Origin: Marchantia polymorpha subsp. ruderalis
Taxonomy: Eukaryota; Streptophyta; Marchantiopsida; Marchantiales; Marchantiaceae
DNA length: 64,000 bases
Reading direction: 5' to 3'
NCBI GenBank assembly: GCA_037833965.1
Contig: AP031355.1
Span: 20,051,501 to 20,115,500, forward strand
Shown here piece by piece: positions 22,979-32,796 of this stretch. A program made the position numbers and the translations under genes. The notes under the pieces were generated by a model. It saw only the letters and a program-made list of their open reading frames with translations. It made no database searches and was not told the origin of the DNA. Numbering within the stretch: position 1 is the first letter of the stretch; each line of letters opens with the position of its first letter.

Positions 22979-23711
22979 CGAATCAAGTCAAACCGCTAAG
23001 AATTGGAAAAAAATATGGCGGTTTACTGCTTCGCCGAAGGCCTACAACCGCCGGAGGCCTTAGTCCGCGCATAGTACAAAAGTTGAACTCCCTTCCGCGT
23101 AGGCGGAATTCCCGGCGGAGGCGAACTCCTTCCGCCGAAGGCGAACGTCTACGTATCTTTCGATAGTCATAATTCCCTTAGTCCTCATCCGTTCCAGGTG
23201 TTCTTGTGCTCGTTAGAACAAGCTTGTCGAGCCCTTTCCAACGAAACCCTAACCAACGCAAACCGTTAAGAATTGAAAACGTTATCACGGTTTTACCCTT
23301 CCGCCGAAGGCGTTTGACTATGCACAGGCCGCCTACGCGCAATCCGCCGAAGGCCCTCCATATCCGAAACTTCCGCCGCTCCTAACTCGGTGATGCCTCA
23401 TCCGTTTTAAGATTTCTTGGTCTTGTGGGAACGAGCGTCGCGAGCTCTTTCCAACAAGACTCTAACTGAGTCAAGGCGTCACAGATTGAAAACGTTATGA
23501 GAGTTTCACTCCTTCGCCGAAGGCCTTTTCCCGAAGGGACTTCCCCGAAGGCACTTCGCCGAAGACCTTGCCCCAAAGGCCTCCTTCCGCACCTCTTGCC
23601 CCCTAACCATCACATTAACTCCTAATCTTGCAAAAACTTTCAGAAAACCCCAAGCATAATTTTGCAAGAGCTTAAATCCAAACTTTTAACTCTCATAAGG
23701 GTAAAAAGACA

Positions 23712-23735
23712 TGTGAGCACAGTTTTGTGCTCACA
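23712..23735. repeat. Terminal 10-bp palindrome of element G
   Basis: TGTGAGCACA, 4-bp loop, TGTGCTCACA: a perfect hairpin at one end of G. The opposite end carries only the outer 7 bp (TGTGAGC). Confidence 0.75.
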
Positions 23736-25048
23736 TGTATCAGACTTTGCAGAGTGATATGTTTCAGTGATGTTGATTGGCTGGTGACTGATCTCCTTGT
23801 TCTCGGACCTTTCTTTTGTTTTCACGTTGCGCAGTTTCCAGTACTCTAGTTTGTTGTCATCATCGATTGCAAGCATAATTTTTTTTCTAGAGAATTTGAA
23901 ATATGACATCTCAAAGTTAAAAACTTGGAGCTTTGGAACTTTCAACAGACGTAGTTATCGTAATGTTGACTAGACTAATGTTGACTACTGTGGACACTCC
24001 CAGAGACCACTCTACATGTACACTGTTAGCTTTGCTTACGCGTTGGATCAAGATTCACTAGTATTCCTTAATGCTTTCTCTCGAAATTTTTAAGCAATTC
24101 ATTGCAGTGTTAAGTGAAAACAGGAGGATGTTTTTAAAATGTACCATACTCGGATTTTAGTGTATTTGGTACCTTTCGATGCATACGTTGAAGTTCATCA
24201 TGGAATAACGCAATCCGGAGCCTATATAGATATTGGAAGTACTTCAATCTTCTGATTTCTTACCTAACCTTTAAGATGTGCCACAATGGACAAGACTGAG
24301 CCAATGACGGGTGCCATACAATATAGAGTTTAGCCTGTAAGTTTGTGTACAAAATCATACAATTCCGTAAGAACTTTTTTAGTTTTATTATTTGGAAACG
24401 TCTTTAACTAACACCATCACTTGAAAAGAACTCCCACACACTGGACCGTGTGTTTCACGTTGCATAGTGCATAGCGGATCAGCACATGAGAGATGGATGC
24501 GATAGATTTGGTGATTTGGGACGAGCTGAAGAGAAACTAGCCCTTTCGGGCTTGAATCACTGGAATAAACAGTTTCACCGACCCAAGTTCCATTTCAGAT
24601 TGTGTTTTGCCGGCAACGGTCAGGAAGAAAGTAGGAAGATGCTGCGTGGGGAGAGAAGAGCAATCGCGGGGAGAGATCAGTGAAGTTTGAACTCTTTTGA
24701 TCTCAAAAGAGTTCAAAGTCTAGAGCTATACTCGCATCAAGTGGAAATGATTGGATTGTCGCTGTGCCCTCTTGAGATGCCGAGGTTGCTAAGGTGAAAG
24801 TGAACTGCCTTTTTGTCCATATTCTTTACGGCTACAATTATCTCTGCAATTATCTTTTCTGTCGTATTTGGTCAGCTGAATTTATTAAACCTAGAATTTG
24901 GTCCCAAGACGAATAATGACAAATTTTCCTAGAAATTATCTCCACCTTTTGTCGATTCTCTAATTGCTGGTCAGGCAGCCTAAGTGAATGTGGACAAAAG
25001 CGCTACTTTGAGGATAGGTTGAGGTGGAACATCACTTGGTTGCATACT
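23736..25048. repeat. Host tandem-array unit 2, continued (block T)
   Basis: Collinear with 10370-11630 and 62190-63450. On the minus strand, 23736-23945 carries the WD-like fragment in an open frame that runs leftward into element G (23640). The last 35 bp (25014-25048), like 40579-40650 beyond element F, have no counterpart in units 1 and 3. 25044-25048 is ATACT, the left target duplication of F. Confidence 0.75.
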
Positions 25049-25964
25049 TGTAATAACCCACCAAAGGCTAAAACTGCAGTATGGTGGTAAAAAGATCGAA
25101 CCCACAGGGACAGAGGCAACACACAGAGTAAAAGTGTCACATTTAACAGACTTTTGGTAGAGTTTGAATTCTAGGCAACTGTCACTCCCAGAAATACTGT
25201 AGTGCTCGACTCGGAGGCTCGACTCGGAGGAGGAACTCAACTCGGAGGATGCTCGGAGGATGCACGGTACAGCTTGGTCACTCAACACACACACACACAC
25301 CTGAAACTGGCAAAAAGCACAACTCGGAGGTCGGTCAGGACCTCCGCTTCGGATTTCAGGAGGAAAGTGTCTCGCAAGTTCACTCAGAGGTTCTGCAGGA
25401 AGTGCCTCCCACTCCGGCTTTTACTGCCCTTCCGCCAGGAACTAGCGGGGGTACCCGGACTGGACTTCTCACTTCGGAACGAAGCCTCTACGTACGCCGT
25501 GGACGTCACCCTCGACTATCACACAAAACGCAGGGAGTGCAGACCCGACTGAGAACTTACTGAAAACACGATCCAGTAACACACACACAACCTGAATTAC
25601 AAACCAAGGTTTACACGAAGTAATGAAACTTCACATTGGCATTCAGGGGAAACTTCCCGTAGGAGTACAATCAGGATATGTCACCCGAAGGAGTAAGGGG
25701 GAACTGTTCAAGTATCTAACTCGCAGCCGGCTCTGAGTATCAGAAATCACCCGCAGGTGCAGATCCGCACTACTCAAGTCTCTAACCGGGTACTAGCTCT
25801 GAACATTCAGCCGAAGGCCTTCAACTACAACATACGGTAACTTCGCTATGCTGCAGCTTCTCTACGTGGTGCCAGGACCAAAATGCACAAACACGCCAAG
25901 AAAGTGAGTTCCTGATCTGCACTTCCGAAACTGGAAGAGTCCCAAGGCAAAACGCCTTGATCTA

Positions 25965-25971
25965 CTTTATA
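25965..25971 (-). promoter_or_regulatory. TATA box, 3' LTR of F
   Basis: TATAAAG on the minus strand, about 34 bp beyond the ORF stop, followed by the conserved hairpin CAAGGC-GTTTT-GCCTTG at about 25937-25953. The position is conserved in all LTR copies, including the divergent D. Confidence 0.6.
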
Positions 25972-26004
25972 CTCCCAAAAGATCCTAACTAGCACTACGC
26001 TATC

Positions 26005-28560
26005 CTATCTACCACTCGCAGCATCTGCGCGAAACCAAACTACTCTACTGCACTCAGCAGATCCGGTGCTGCGCCTCCTGCGCGCCGGACTGCTCCGCTT
26101 ACTGTCTCTACCTTGCCAGTCTTCCGACCGGCTGCGTAACCCCAGGCGTCGGAGCGCTGCAGTGACTTCCGACTGCAAGTGCGCCATAGTGTCGCGCGCA
26201 CCCGACAAGAAAGTTTCTAATTTTCTTGCCACTCGCCGCCGACTCCGACTGTCACCTTCCGTCAATGCCGCCGCCCGAAGCTCGAACTCCCGGAGTGTAA
26301 CCCTCTCTTGAGCTGCCACCTCCCAATGGGTGTATCCGTTTAGACAACGAGTCACCCGTGCCGCCAACTCTTCTCGTGCCCTGCAGCTGCTCTCCACCTC
26401 TGCCAGCTGCATTTCTAAATCCGCACGTTGTGCCCTCAAATCCGAGCACTCGGTTTGCAAGTTGCACAACAACTCCTCATCCTCCTTGCGGGCTCGTTGA
26501 CTTTCCTCTAAGGCGCGCGTCTGGCGCGCAAGCTCGGCTGCTAGGACTTTGTTCTGTCTCCGCTCCTCCTGCAGTTCCGACTCGATCTTTGCCCGTATTA
26601 GTTCGGCCTCCGCCTGACTCTTCGTCGCCGCATCCTCCTTCTGCTGCTGCAAGGCTTGGTACAGCTTCTGGGTGACCGCCAGGTGTTGTCGGAGAGCGGT
26701 GTTCCTATCCACATATACTCCGCATCTAGAGGCCCACCTTGCCACCTTGCTCCTCGTCCTTCGCCTGATTGTCTCCACATAAGACTGCGGTTTTAAGGCA
26801 CTTGCGTATTTGGATGTCTTGCGATCCAGATATCGCAGGAGTGGAACTATCTGTTCGCACAGCACCCCTGTTGGCGTTTTCTGCACCGAATCCTCTTCTT
26901 GCTCTTCCGAGCTCGTCTCATCCTCAGTCTCGAGGATTTCAGTCGCCACCGAATCCCTTGGCGACTCCCTGGAACTGTGGCGCGCAGCAGCTTCTGCTGC
27001 GACTGCTGCTCCACTGCCTGCTAAAATATCCAGGGCAGTGGGAGATCCCACTGCTTGAGCCCCTGTTCCGGCTCGATCTTCGGTTTGTGAAGGGGTCGAC
27101 GCCGCAGTGACTTTTGTCACTCTTGCACCGCCCGCTTCTGCTGCCTGTCCTTCCGGCGCAATCTGCGCGGAAGGTGTCCTTGCTGAAGGTGCGTCCGCCG
27201 AAGGCGTCCGCACACTGGTCGTTGGCCCCATACGTCTCGCAGTCGGCGAATCCGGCTGACTCTCTGTTGTCCGACTCGCAGTCGGCCGACCAGCAGTTGT
27301 CCGACTGGGAGTCGGATACACCCTGCGCGTCTTGACTCCACTTGGCCTGTTTGCTGGTGGCGTTCTTTCAGAAGTGCCTTCCGCCGAAGACGACCCTCTG
27401 AGGATTGTTGGCTCGTCAGCCAAACTCTCTTCCGCTTCCGGCCTGCTGTCCGGTTCAACGCGCCGTTCAGTTGGCCTTCCTTCCGTCTGTCGACCTTCAG
27501 TCATCCGACTCGCAGTCGGCCGGTCGTCAGTCCGTCCATCTCCTCCCGAAGGCCGTGGTGCCTTCTGTGCAGAGGTTTCTGCCGTCTTCCCTAGGACCTG
27601 AGCAATTATCTCTTCCTGCGTGAGATTCCGCCGGGTCGGAGTTCGCCTGGTCTCCTCAGTAACAGTTGGCATTCTGCGTGCCCTCTGTTTTGATCGACTA
27701 TGAGGCTCGGGGGTGGGCCGACCACGAGTCGGCGCAGCTGGTACTTCCGGCTGCTTGTCCTCAGGTCTCTCATCCCACTTCCGCTTGCGCGGAATGCGCT
27801 CACTTCGACGTTCTTCTGCTGCTCTGGCTGGAGCCGGAGCCGGAGGCGTACTGGCAGGTTCCTCGTCCGGATCCGTGTCTACTTCGGCCTCCCTCGAATA
27901 TCTACCTGGATAAGACCGGCTCAGCTGCGGAAACCGAGTTTTCTCAGCATTCGTCAAACATCCCATCGCCCGGTAAAACACGATTAAGTAAGGCGATAGA
28001 TGATTGAGCGTTCCTCCCCTCTCTTCTTGCGCATGTTGGCGCGTCACCTTCCACAGGAGCCGTGCCCAATGCACCGGAGCTCCTGACAACACTAGCTCCA
28101 CGAACTCTACCTGCCAACCATGCATGTAAGCGGTCTTGGTCGGCTGCAATATCTGCAGCAATGCTGTCGCGACATTTCTCCGCAATCGATCCTTGTAATC
28201 CCGAGTCCGGAAACCGTTCTTGGGATGTCTAGCCACCTTGAAGAGCTCATTGTAAGAGACTTCTTCCTCCTGGGACACTTTCACGCTGTCGGCCTCGAAG
28301 AGGAGATCCCCTTCCTCGCCGGCACACCTACCCAACACCTGCGCCCAATTGCAAATTTCCCATCTCTCTGGGTGTGGGCGAAATCCGCGAGAAGGCTTGT
28401 GTCTCTCTTGCAGATACTCGCGCACCATCTCCGGACACGTCCAATTCCACCCCCAGAGGAGAAAATCGAGCTTCAGCCTCGTCAGCACATCGTGAAATGC
28501 GCGTAGACCGATCTGCGGCACCCTGAGTGGAGACACTCGCAGTTGGGGAACCTTCGACAT
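26005..28560 (-). CDS. LTR-embedded 851-aa ORF, 3' LTR of F (intact)
   Basis: Start ATG at 28560, stop just before the TATA box. Residues 1-225 form a conserved, probably folded domain: FLLWGWNW at 33-40, PEMVREYL at 43-50, RDYKDRLRR at 120-128, LLQILQPTKT at 134-143, GGTLNHLSPYLI at 182-193. Residues 230-560 are low-complexity Pro/Thr/Ser/Arg/Glu with RIPRKRKW at 255-262 (possible nuclear signal) and PT(A/P/T)SR repeats at about 347-430. Residues 565-615 are conserved and basic; about 620-735 is Gln/Glu/Leu-rich coiled coil; the tail is Arg/Ser-rich. No gag, pol or envelope motif, signal peptide or membrane segment is visible. In the genomic RNA it lies 3' of pol. Function unknown; a resemblance to plant Transposase_32 is discussed in the findings. 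It differs from the 5' LTR copy by two residues (R/H and S/P). Confidence 0.88.
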   Translation of the reverse strand: MSKVPQLRVSPLRVPQIGLRAFHDVLTRLKLDFLLWGWNWTCPEMVREYLQERHKPSRGFRPHPERWEICNWAQVLGRCAGEEGDLLFEADSVKVSQEEEVSYNELFKVARHPKNGFRTRDYKDRLRRNVATALLQILQPTKTAYMHGWQVEFVELVLSGAPVHWARLLWKVTRQHAQEERGGTLNHLSPYLIVFYRAMGCLTNAEKTRFPQLSRSYPGRYSREAEVDTDPDEEPASTPPAPAPARAAEERRSERIPRKRKWDERPEDKQPEVPAAPTRGRPTPEPHSRSKQRARRMPTVTEETRRTPTRRNLTQEEIIAQVLGKTAETSAQKAPRPSGGDGRTDDRPTASRMTEGRQTEGRPTERRVEPDSRPEAEESLADEPTILRGSSSAEGTSERTPPANRPSGVKTRRVYPTPSRTTAGRPTASRTTESQPDSPTARRMGPTTSVRTPSADAPSARTPSAQIAPEGQAAEAGGARVTKVTAASTPSQTEDRAGTGAQAVGSPTALDILAGSGAAVAAEAAARHSSRESPRDSVATEILETEDETSSEEQEEDSVQKTPTGVLCEQIVPLLRYLDRKTSKYASALKPQSYVETIRRRTRSKVARWASRCGVYVDRNTALRQHLAVTQKLYQALQQQKEDAATKSQAEAELIRAKIESELQEERRQNKVLAAELARQTRALEESQRARKEDEELLCNLQTECSDLRAQRADLEMQLAEVESSCRAREELAARVTRCLNGYTHWEVAAQERVTLREFELRAAALTEGDSRSRRRVARKLETFLSGARDTMAHLQSEVTAALRRLGLRSRSEDWQGRDSKRSSPARRRRSTGSAECSRVVWFRADAASGR

Positions 28561-29917
28561 TGCGTTGCCTGCACACCCAAACGTTCTCCCTTTCGCTCAC
28601 TCTCTCACAATCGCCACTGCGCGTCGGCCACTCAAGCACTGACTGCTCACTCTCTCTGCGCTCGTTCAAGATCGCTACTCCCAATTCTTTCAAGGTCCGC
28701 CAAGATCCTTGCGCAACTCGTCTCCGCACTCTCTACTCTCACTGCAGGTCGCTCCGCCCTTGCGCGTAATCTTGGAACTGGAAATTGCAAAGTCAAGAAT
28801 GAGGGAATGAGACTGGAGCGCAGTCTTTTCTTCTCCGATTTCAAGAACGTCCAACGTTCTTACTGGTTGCAACGTACGCAGCCGGCTATACGGCTTAACG
28901 GTTCGCCCTTTGCATGCGCGAATTCACGTCTCCGCATTGCGCGCATTCGCATGCTTAAACGTTGAATTCTCCCGCCGCCGCCACCTTCCGGACTCGAGTC
29001 CGCTGCAGGGTATACGTCGGCCCTGTTGTCTTTTCCTAACCCGCCCTTCTCCGCAGGCGTGTCGCCGCTGGTGCGTTCATTATCCGTCGGCGCCTTGCTG
29101 GAGGCGCACATCCAGCCGGAGCGAATTACGCCGGCGCGCAGTCGTACCGCCTATTTTGTCCTTTATGTCTCGTCCGTTGCTGCCAGCGCATATCCGTCAG
29201 CGCAACTCATGCCAGCGCATCCGGCCGTCAGCGCCACGTCGGAGGCGTACATCCGACCGGCGCTTTCCTTCCATGAACAGCCGCCAAGGGCGCTTCCGAC
29301 TCTGAGTTGGTTTCCTCCTGTGAGCGCGTGATTCCGCCGAAGGCGCATCGCCGAGGGCGTACGGGAATCCTTTCCGGCTGTGAACCCTAGCGCGAACGGC
29401 GCATGTCCGGCTACGAGTTTTCCGACGCTCATAACTTCTCCATTCCTGATCCATCTCCGGCGCTCTTGGACTCGTTAGAACGAGCGTCCCGAGCTCTTTC
29501 TAATGCAACTCCAACCAACTGGATCTACCGTGTATCCCGATTGTTATGAAGGTTTTCCCTTTCCGCGCTAGCGGCGCTTCGCCGAAGGCGCACTCATGGT
29601 CGGATGCCTTTAGAGGTCCGGGCCCTTCTCCTGACGTCTTTAGCAAAACCTCCTCCTGAGGTGTCTGCGCCGGAAGCGTAGCTTCCTTATACGCTAGAGG
29701 CGCGTGAGTAGAGACACCTTAAAAAGGAGCTTTTGCCGAAGGCGCCGAAGACGTTGGCGTTGGTACATCCGACTACGTGATTCTTTGTGCCCTCGTGACG
29801 ATCTCATCAATCCACTCTATTTAGCGTACCCTTCTCTAGCTACAAACACTGCTTTGGTACTAGTTTTCTAAAATTGTTTAAATTCTGCAAAAAAAACAAA
29901 AAGCGTGTTACCACATG

Positions 29918-29930
29918 CCCCCCTCCTCAA
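29918..29930 (-). other. Polypurine tract of element F
   Basis: Sense sequence TTGAGGAGGGGGG, followed by CA and then the 3' LTR start TGTGG. It lies 22 bp beyond the pol stop and is the expected plus-strand primer. Confidence 0.9.
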
Positions 29931-29952
29931 TTGTGAGCGCCCACGCGAACAT

Positions 29953-32793
29953 TTACACGTGGTATTTCTTCAGACGCCATCCGTTCACGCGGGTGCCTAA
30001 CCATTCTCCCGTCAGTTCTGCGAGTTGGATGGATCCATTTGGGAAAACTTCTATCACCTTGTAAGGTCCCATCCACCTCAAGTGGAGCTTGCCTGGAAAT
30101 CTAGCATGTCTGCTATCGTATAGCAGAGCCAAATCGCCCTTCTCCAGCAGTACTGGTTTGAGCCTTCGATCGTACTTCTCCTTCCGCCTGAGTTGTAATT
30201 GCTTTGTTCGATCTTCGGCCTCTTGACGTCTTTCCTCCAGTGCCATTACCTCTTGCAGTCGATATGCCTGACTTTCTTCCGCGTCCAGCCTTCTCTGATC
30301 TAAGGTCCTCTTGGTAGGTATCTCGAATTCGATGGGTAAGATCGGATGCTGCCCATAAACTAGGAAGTAAGGTGTTTGCCTGGTGGTGACTTTTTCTGCC
30401 GTTCTATATGCCCATAAGGCGGCCGGTAGCTTGGTGTCCCAGTCATGAGCATGGTTTACAGTCACCTTGAGGAGTATCTTACAGAGTAATCCATTGGACT
30501 TCTCTGTCAGACCATTTGCCTTTGGGTTGTATGGAGTAGTCTTCCGATGCTTTATCTGGAAGTGCCGCGTCAAACTCTCTATCACCTGATTCAGAAAGTG
30601 CGTCCCTCTGTCACTGACTATTTCTAGGGGGCACCCGTAGCGGGTGATGATTGATTCGAATAGGAACCGTGCTACTGCGGCTGCGTCGTCGTGCCTTGTG
30701 GCTTCTGCCTCCACCATCTTGGTCGCATAGTCTGTTGCTACCAATATGTAGCGCCTGCGCGTGCCTTTAGTGACAGGTTGTATTGGTCCCACGAAGTCGA
30801 TCCCCCATTTTTCAAACGGTGCCAATGGCATGATTGGTGTAAGAGGCCATCTCGTGGTCGGAGTCGGCCTTCCCGTTCTCTGGCAGCTGTCGCATTTGCG
30901 AACGTAGTCGTGTACATCTTTGAACATCGTCGGCCACCAGTATCCTGCATTCACAATTTTGGTCACTGTGTTTCTGGTGGCGTAGTGACCACCAGCGTCT
31001 TCTGTGTGCATGGCTTTGACAACTCGCGGGACTTCAGACTCCTCTAGACATCTGCACAACCTCTCGTCTGCCATTTTCTTGAACAAGACCCCTTGTTGGA
31101 GCTGGTAAGGTCCCGCTTTATGAACGAAGACTGTGCGCTGCTCTGCATCCAATCCTTCCGGACATTGGAGTGTGAGCAGGAACCTGTATAAGTCCGCGTA
31201 TCTGGACTCATGGCTGGCGGACAACTGAAAAAGTTGTTCGTCGGGAAAATCATCCACTACTTCCTCCTCTATGGGTTCGGTCCATAGTCGGGAGAGGTAG
31301 TCCGCGTTCTCATGGTGAACGCCTTTCCGTGTCTGTACAGTGTAGGTGAATTCCTGCAGCAGTAGTACCCACCTGGCAATTCGTCCGGACAGATCCGCCT
31401 TCTTCACCAGGTGCTGTAAGGCGTAATGATCTACATGAAACACGAACTCATAGCAGATCAAATAATGTCGGAACTTCTTACAGGAGTACACCATTCCCAA
31501 CGCCTCCCTCTCAGTTGTCGTGTATTTCTTCTCTGCTGCTGACAACTGACGACTCGCGAAGTAAATCGGGTAGTCTTTCTTGTTGTCGTCCTTCTGACTG
31601 AGAACCACTCCGATTGCAAACGCCGACGTGTCTACATAGACATGGAAAGGTCTGTTCCAATCCGGACTTCTCAGAACCGGAGCAGTCGTCAGTTTGGCTT
31701 TGAGCGTTTCAAAGGCCAGTTGTTGCTCCTTGCCCCACACATAGGGTTCATCCTTCTTAAGCAGCTTCGTCAGATCGGCTGCCAAGATGGCATACATATT
31801 TATGAACCTTCTGTAATAACCTACATGGCCAAGGAAGGCCCTCAACTCACGCAGATTCGTTGGCGGCTGCAGTTCAAGAATAATCTTCACCTTCTCTACA
31901 TCCACTGCAATGCCATCGGACGAAACTCGGTGCCCCAGCAGGATTCCGCTGGTCATGAAGAAGAAACATTTCTCAGGATGTAAGGACAAGCTGCTCTCCC
32001 TACATCTGTCGAACGTTTGCCGAAGATGGTTAAGGTGTTCCGACCTCTTACCGAAGACACAAAAGTCGTCGATGAAAATTTCTAGGAACTTCCTCAGGTG
32101 TTCTTGGAAAATGTTTGTCATCATCCGCTGGAACGTCGCTGGCGCGTTGCACAGACCGAACGGCATCTTGTGATAAGCATAGGTTCCCCAGTCGGTCGTG
32201 AAGGTTGTTTTGTCCTTGTCCTGTTCCCTGATGGACACCTGGTTGTAGCCGGAAAATCCGTCTAGGAAACTGTAGCATTCATGCCCTGCTACATGGTCCA
32301 GAATAGAGTCCGTGAAAGGAAGAGGGTGATGGTCCTTCCGCGTTGCTGCGTTCAGCTTCCTGAAGTCCTGACACACCCGGATCTTACCCGTCAGTTTCTT
32401 GGGCACGATCACGATAGGCGACACCCACTCGCTACTAAGTACCGGGTAGATGATTCCTGCGCTCAGGTACTTATCGATTTCGTCCTTCACCAATAATGAA
32501 TATTTTGGGTTGAGCCTGTATTGGCGTTGGCGAACCGGAACTGCCTCGTCCAACAAGTCGATCCTGTGCTCTCCATACCTTGCAGGTATGCCTTTCATGT
32601 CTTCAATCCTCCATGCGAAGACATCCTCATACTGGCGAAGAAACGCCTGTACCCTGTTCAACTCTTCTCCTTGTACTTGGCTTGACACCTTCAAGCCTTT
32701 ACCTGGACTGAGCTGCAGTTCGCAGCAATCACTCGGGTCAACAATCCCCTCTGTGTGACTGATCTCGCTTCTGCCCAGTCCGGCTGCTAGTTG
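29953..32793 (-). CDS. pol: Pol: reverse transcriptase, RNase H, integrase (read through from gag)
   Basis: Same frame as gag-protease, beginning directly after the TAG at 32794-32796. There is no ATG before the RT domain (the first near-start codon is TTG at 32694), so synthesis as a Gag-Pol fusion is most likely. Numbering from the TTG (913 residues): RT at about 50-260 with catalytic D145 and FIDD at 207-210; RNase H at about 345-470 with D355, E397, D422 and D465; integrase zinc finger H563, H570, C601, C604; catalytic core D633, D695, E731 (D-35-E spacing); C-terminal SH3-like GPYKV...NGSIQL region at about 876-911. No chromodomain. Key residues are all present, so the enzyme set looks functional. 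It would copy RNA into DNA and integrate it, giving 5-bp duplications as observed. Confidence 0.95.
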   Translation of the reverse strand, partial: QLAAGLGRSEISHTEGIVDPSDCCELQLSPGKGLKVSSQVQGEELNRVQAFLRQYEDVFAWRIEDMKGIPARYGEHRIDLLDEAVPVRQRQYRLNPKYSLLVKDEIDKYLSAGIIYPVLSSEWVSPIVIVPKKLTGKIRVCQDFRKLNAATRKDHHPLPFTDSILDHVAGHECYSFLDGFSGYNQVSIREQDKDKTTFTTDWGTYAYHKMPFGLCNAPATFQRMMTNIFQEHLRKFLEIFIDDFCVFGKRSEHLNHLRQTFDRCRESSLSLHPEKCFFFMTSGILLGHRVSSDGIAVDVEKVKIILELQPPTNLRELRAFLGHVGYYRRFINMYAILAADLTKLLKKDEPYVWGKEQQLAFETLKAKLTTAPVLRSPDWNRPFHVYVDTSAFAIGVVLSQKDDNKKDYPIYFASRQLSAAEKKYTTTEREALGMVYSCKKFRHYLICYEFVFHVDHYALQHLVKKADLSGRIARWVLLLQEFTYTVQTRKGVHHENADYLSRLWTEPIEEEVVDDFPDEQLFQLSASHESRYADLYRFLLTLQCPEGLDAEQRTVFVHKAGPYQLQQGVLFKKMADERLCRCLEESEVPRVVKAMHTEDAGGHYATRNTVTKIVNAGYWWPTMFKDVHDYVRKCDSCQRTGRPTPTTRWPLTPIMPLAPFEKWGIDFVGPIQPVTKGTRRRYILVATDYATKMVEAEATRHDDAAAVARFLFESIITRYGCPLEIVSDRGTHFLNQVIESLTRHFQIKHRKTTPYNPKANGLTEKSNGLLCKILLKVTVNHAHDWDTKLPAALWAYRTAEKVTTRQTPYFLVYGQHPILPIEFEIPTKRTLDQRRLDAEESQAYRLQEVMALEERRQEAEDRTKQLQLRRKEKYDRRLKPVLLEKGDLALLYDSRHARFPGKLHLRWMGPYKVIEVFPNGSIQLAELTGEWLGTRVNGWRLKKYHV

Positions 32794-32796
32794 CTA
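32788..32796 (-). promoter_or_regulatory. Leaky-stop (readthrough) signal TAG-CAA-CTA between gag-pro and pol
   Basis: The gag-protease frame ends at TAG (32796-32794), followed immediately by CAA CTA and then an uninterrupted frame into pol. This matches UAG-CARYYA, the plant-virus (tobamovirus type) readthrough consensus. It would yield mostly Gag-PR and a minority of Gag-PR-Pol. The stop codon and context are read directly; readthrough itself is inferred. Confidence 0.8.

Larger units (their letters stand above)
21255..23735 (-). mobile_element. LTR-like insertion G (2.48 kb)
   Basis: The ends read TGTGAGC...GCTCACA. Flanks are TATAT (left) and TGTAT (right); the empty site in the other units implies TGTAT, so this is a 5-bp duplication with one mutation. 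TG..CA ends and a 5-bp duplication fit a solo LTR of another element. It holds a 31-bp minisatellite (21731-22097), four tandem blocks of 200-350 bp with a strong inverted repeat (22560-23580), and many CGCCGAAGGCG-type hairpins. The tandem blocks are related, in antisense, to sequences in element D, which gives the minus orientation. It has no coding region I can support; the long frames at 21464-22194 come from the minisatellite. Confidence 0.65.
25049..29915 (-). repeat. 3' LTR of element F
   Basis: Sense start TGTGGTAACACGC at 29915, sense end GGTTATTACA at 25049. Layout in sense order: U3 upstream region (29915-28561, rich in small GC hairpins), the 851-codon ORF (28560-26005), TATA box (25971-25965), then about 0.9 kb of R-U5 (to 25049) with a short CA/TG microsatellite near 25285-25302. 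In genomic RNA this U3 copy places the ORF downstream of pol. Confidence 0.95.

Noticed and set aside
29953-32694. Independent pol gene starting at TTG 32694
   Set aside because: No ATG, and the frame continues upstream without a break to the TAG that ends gag-protease; a readthrough fusion explains it better.
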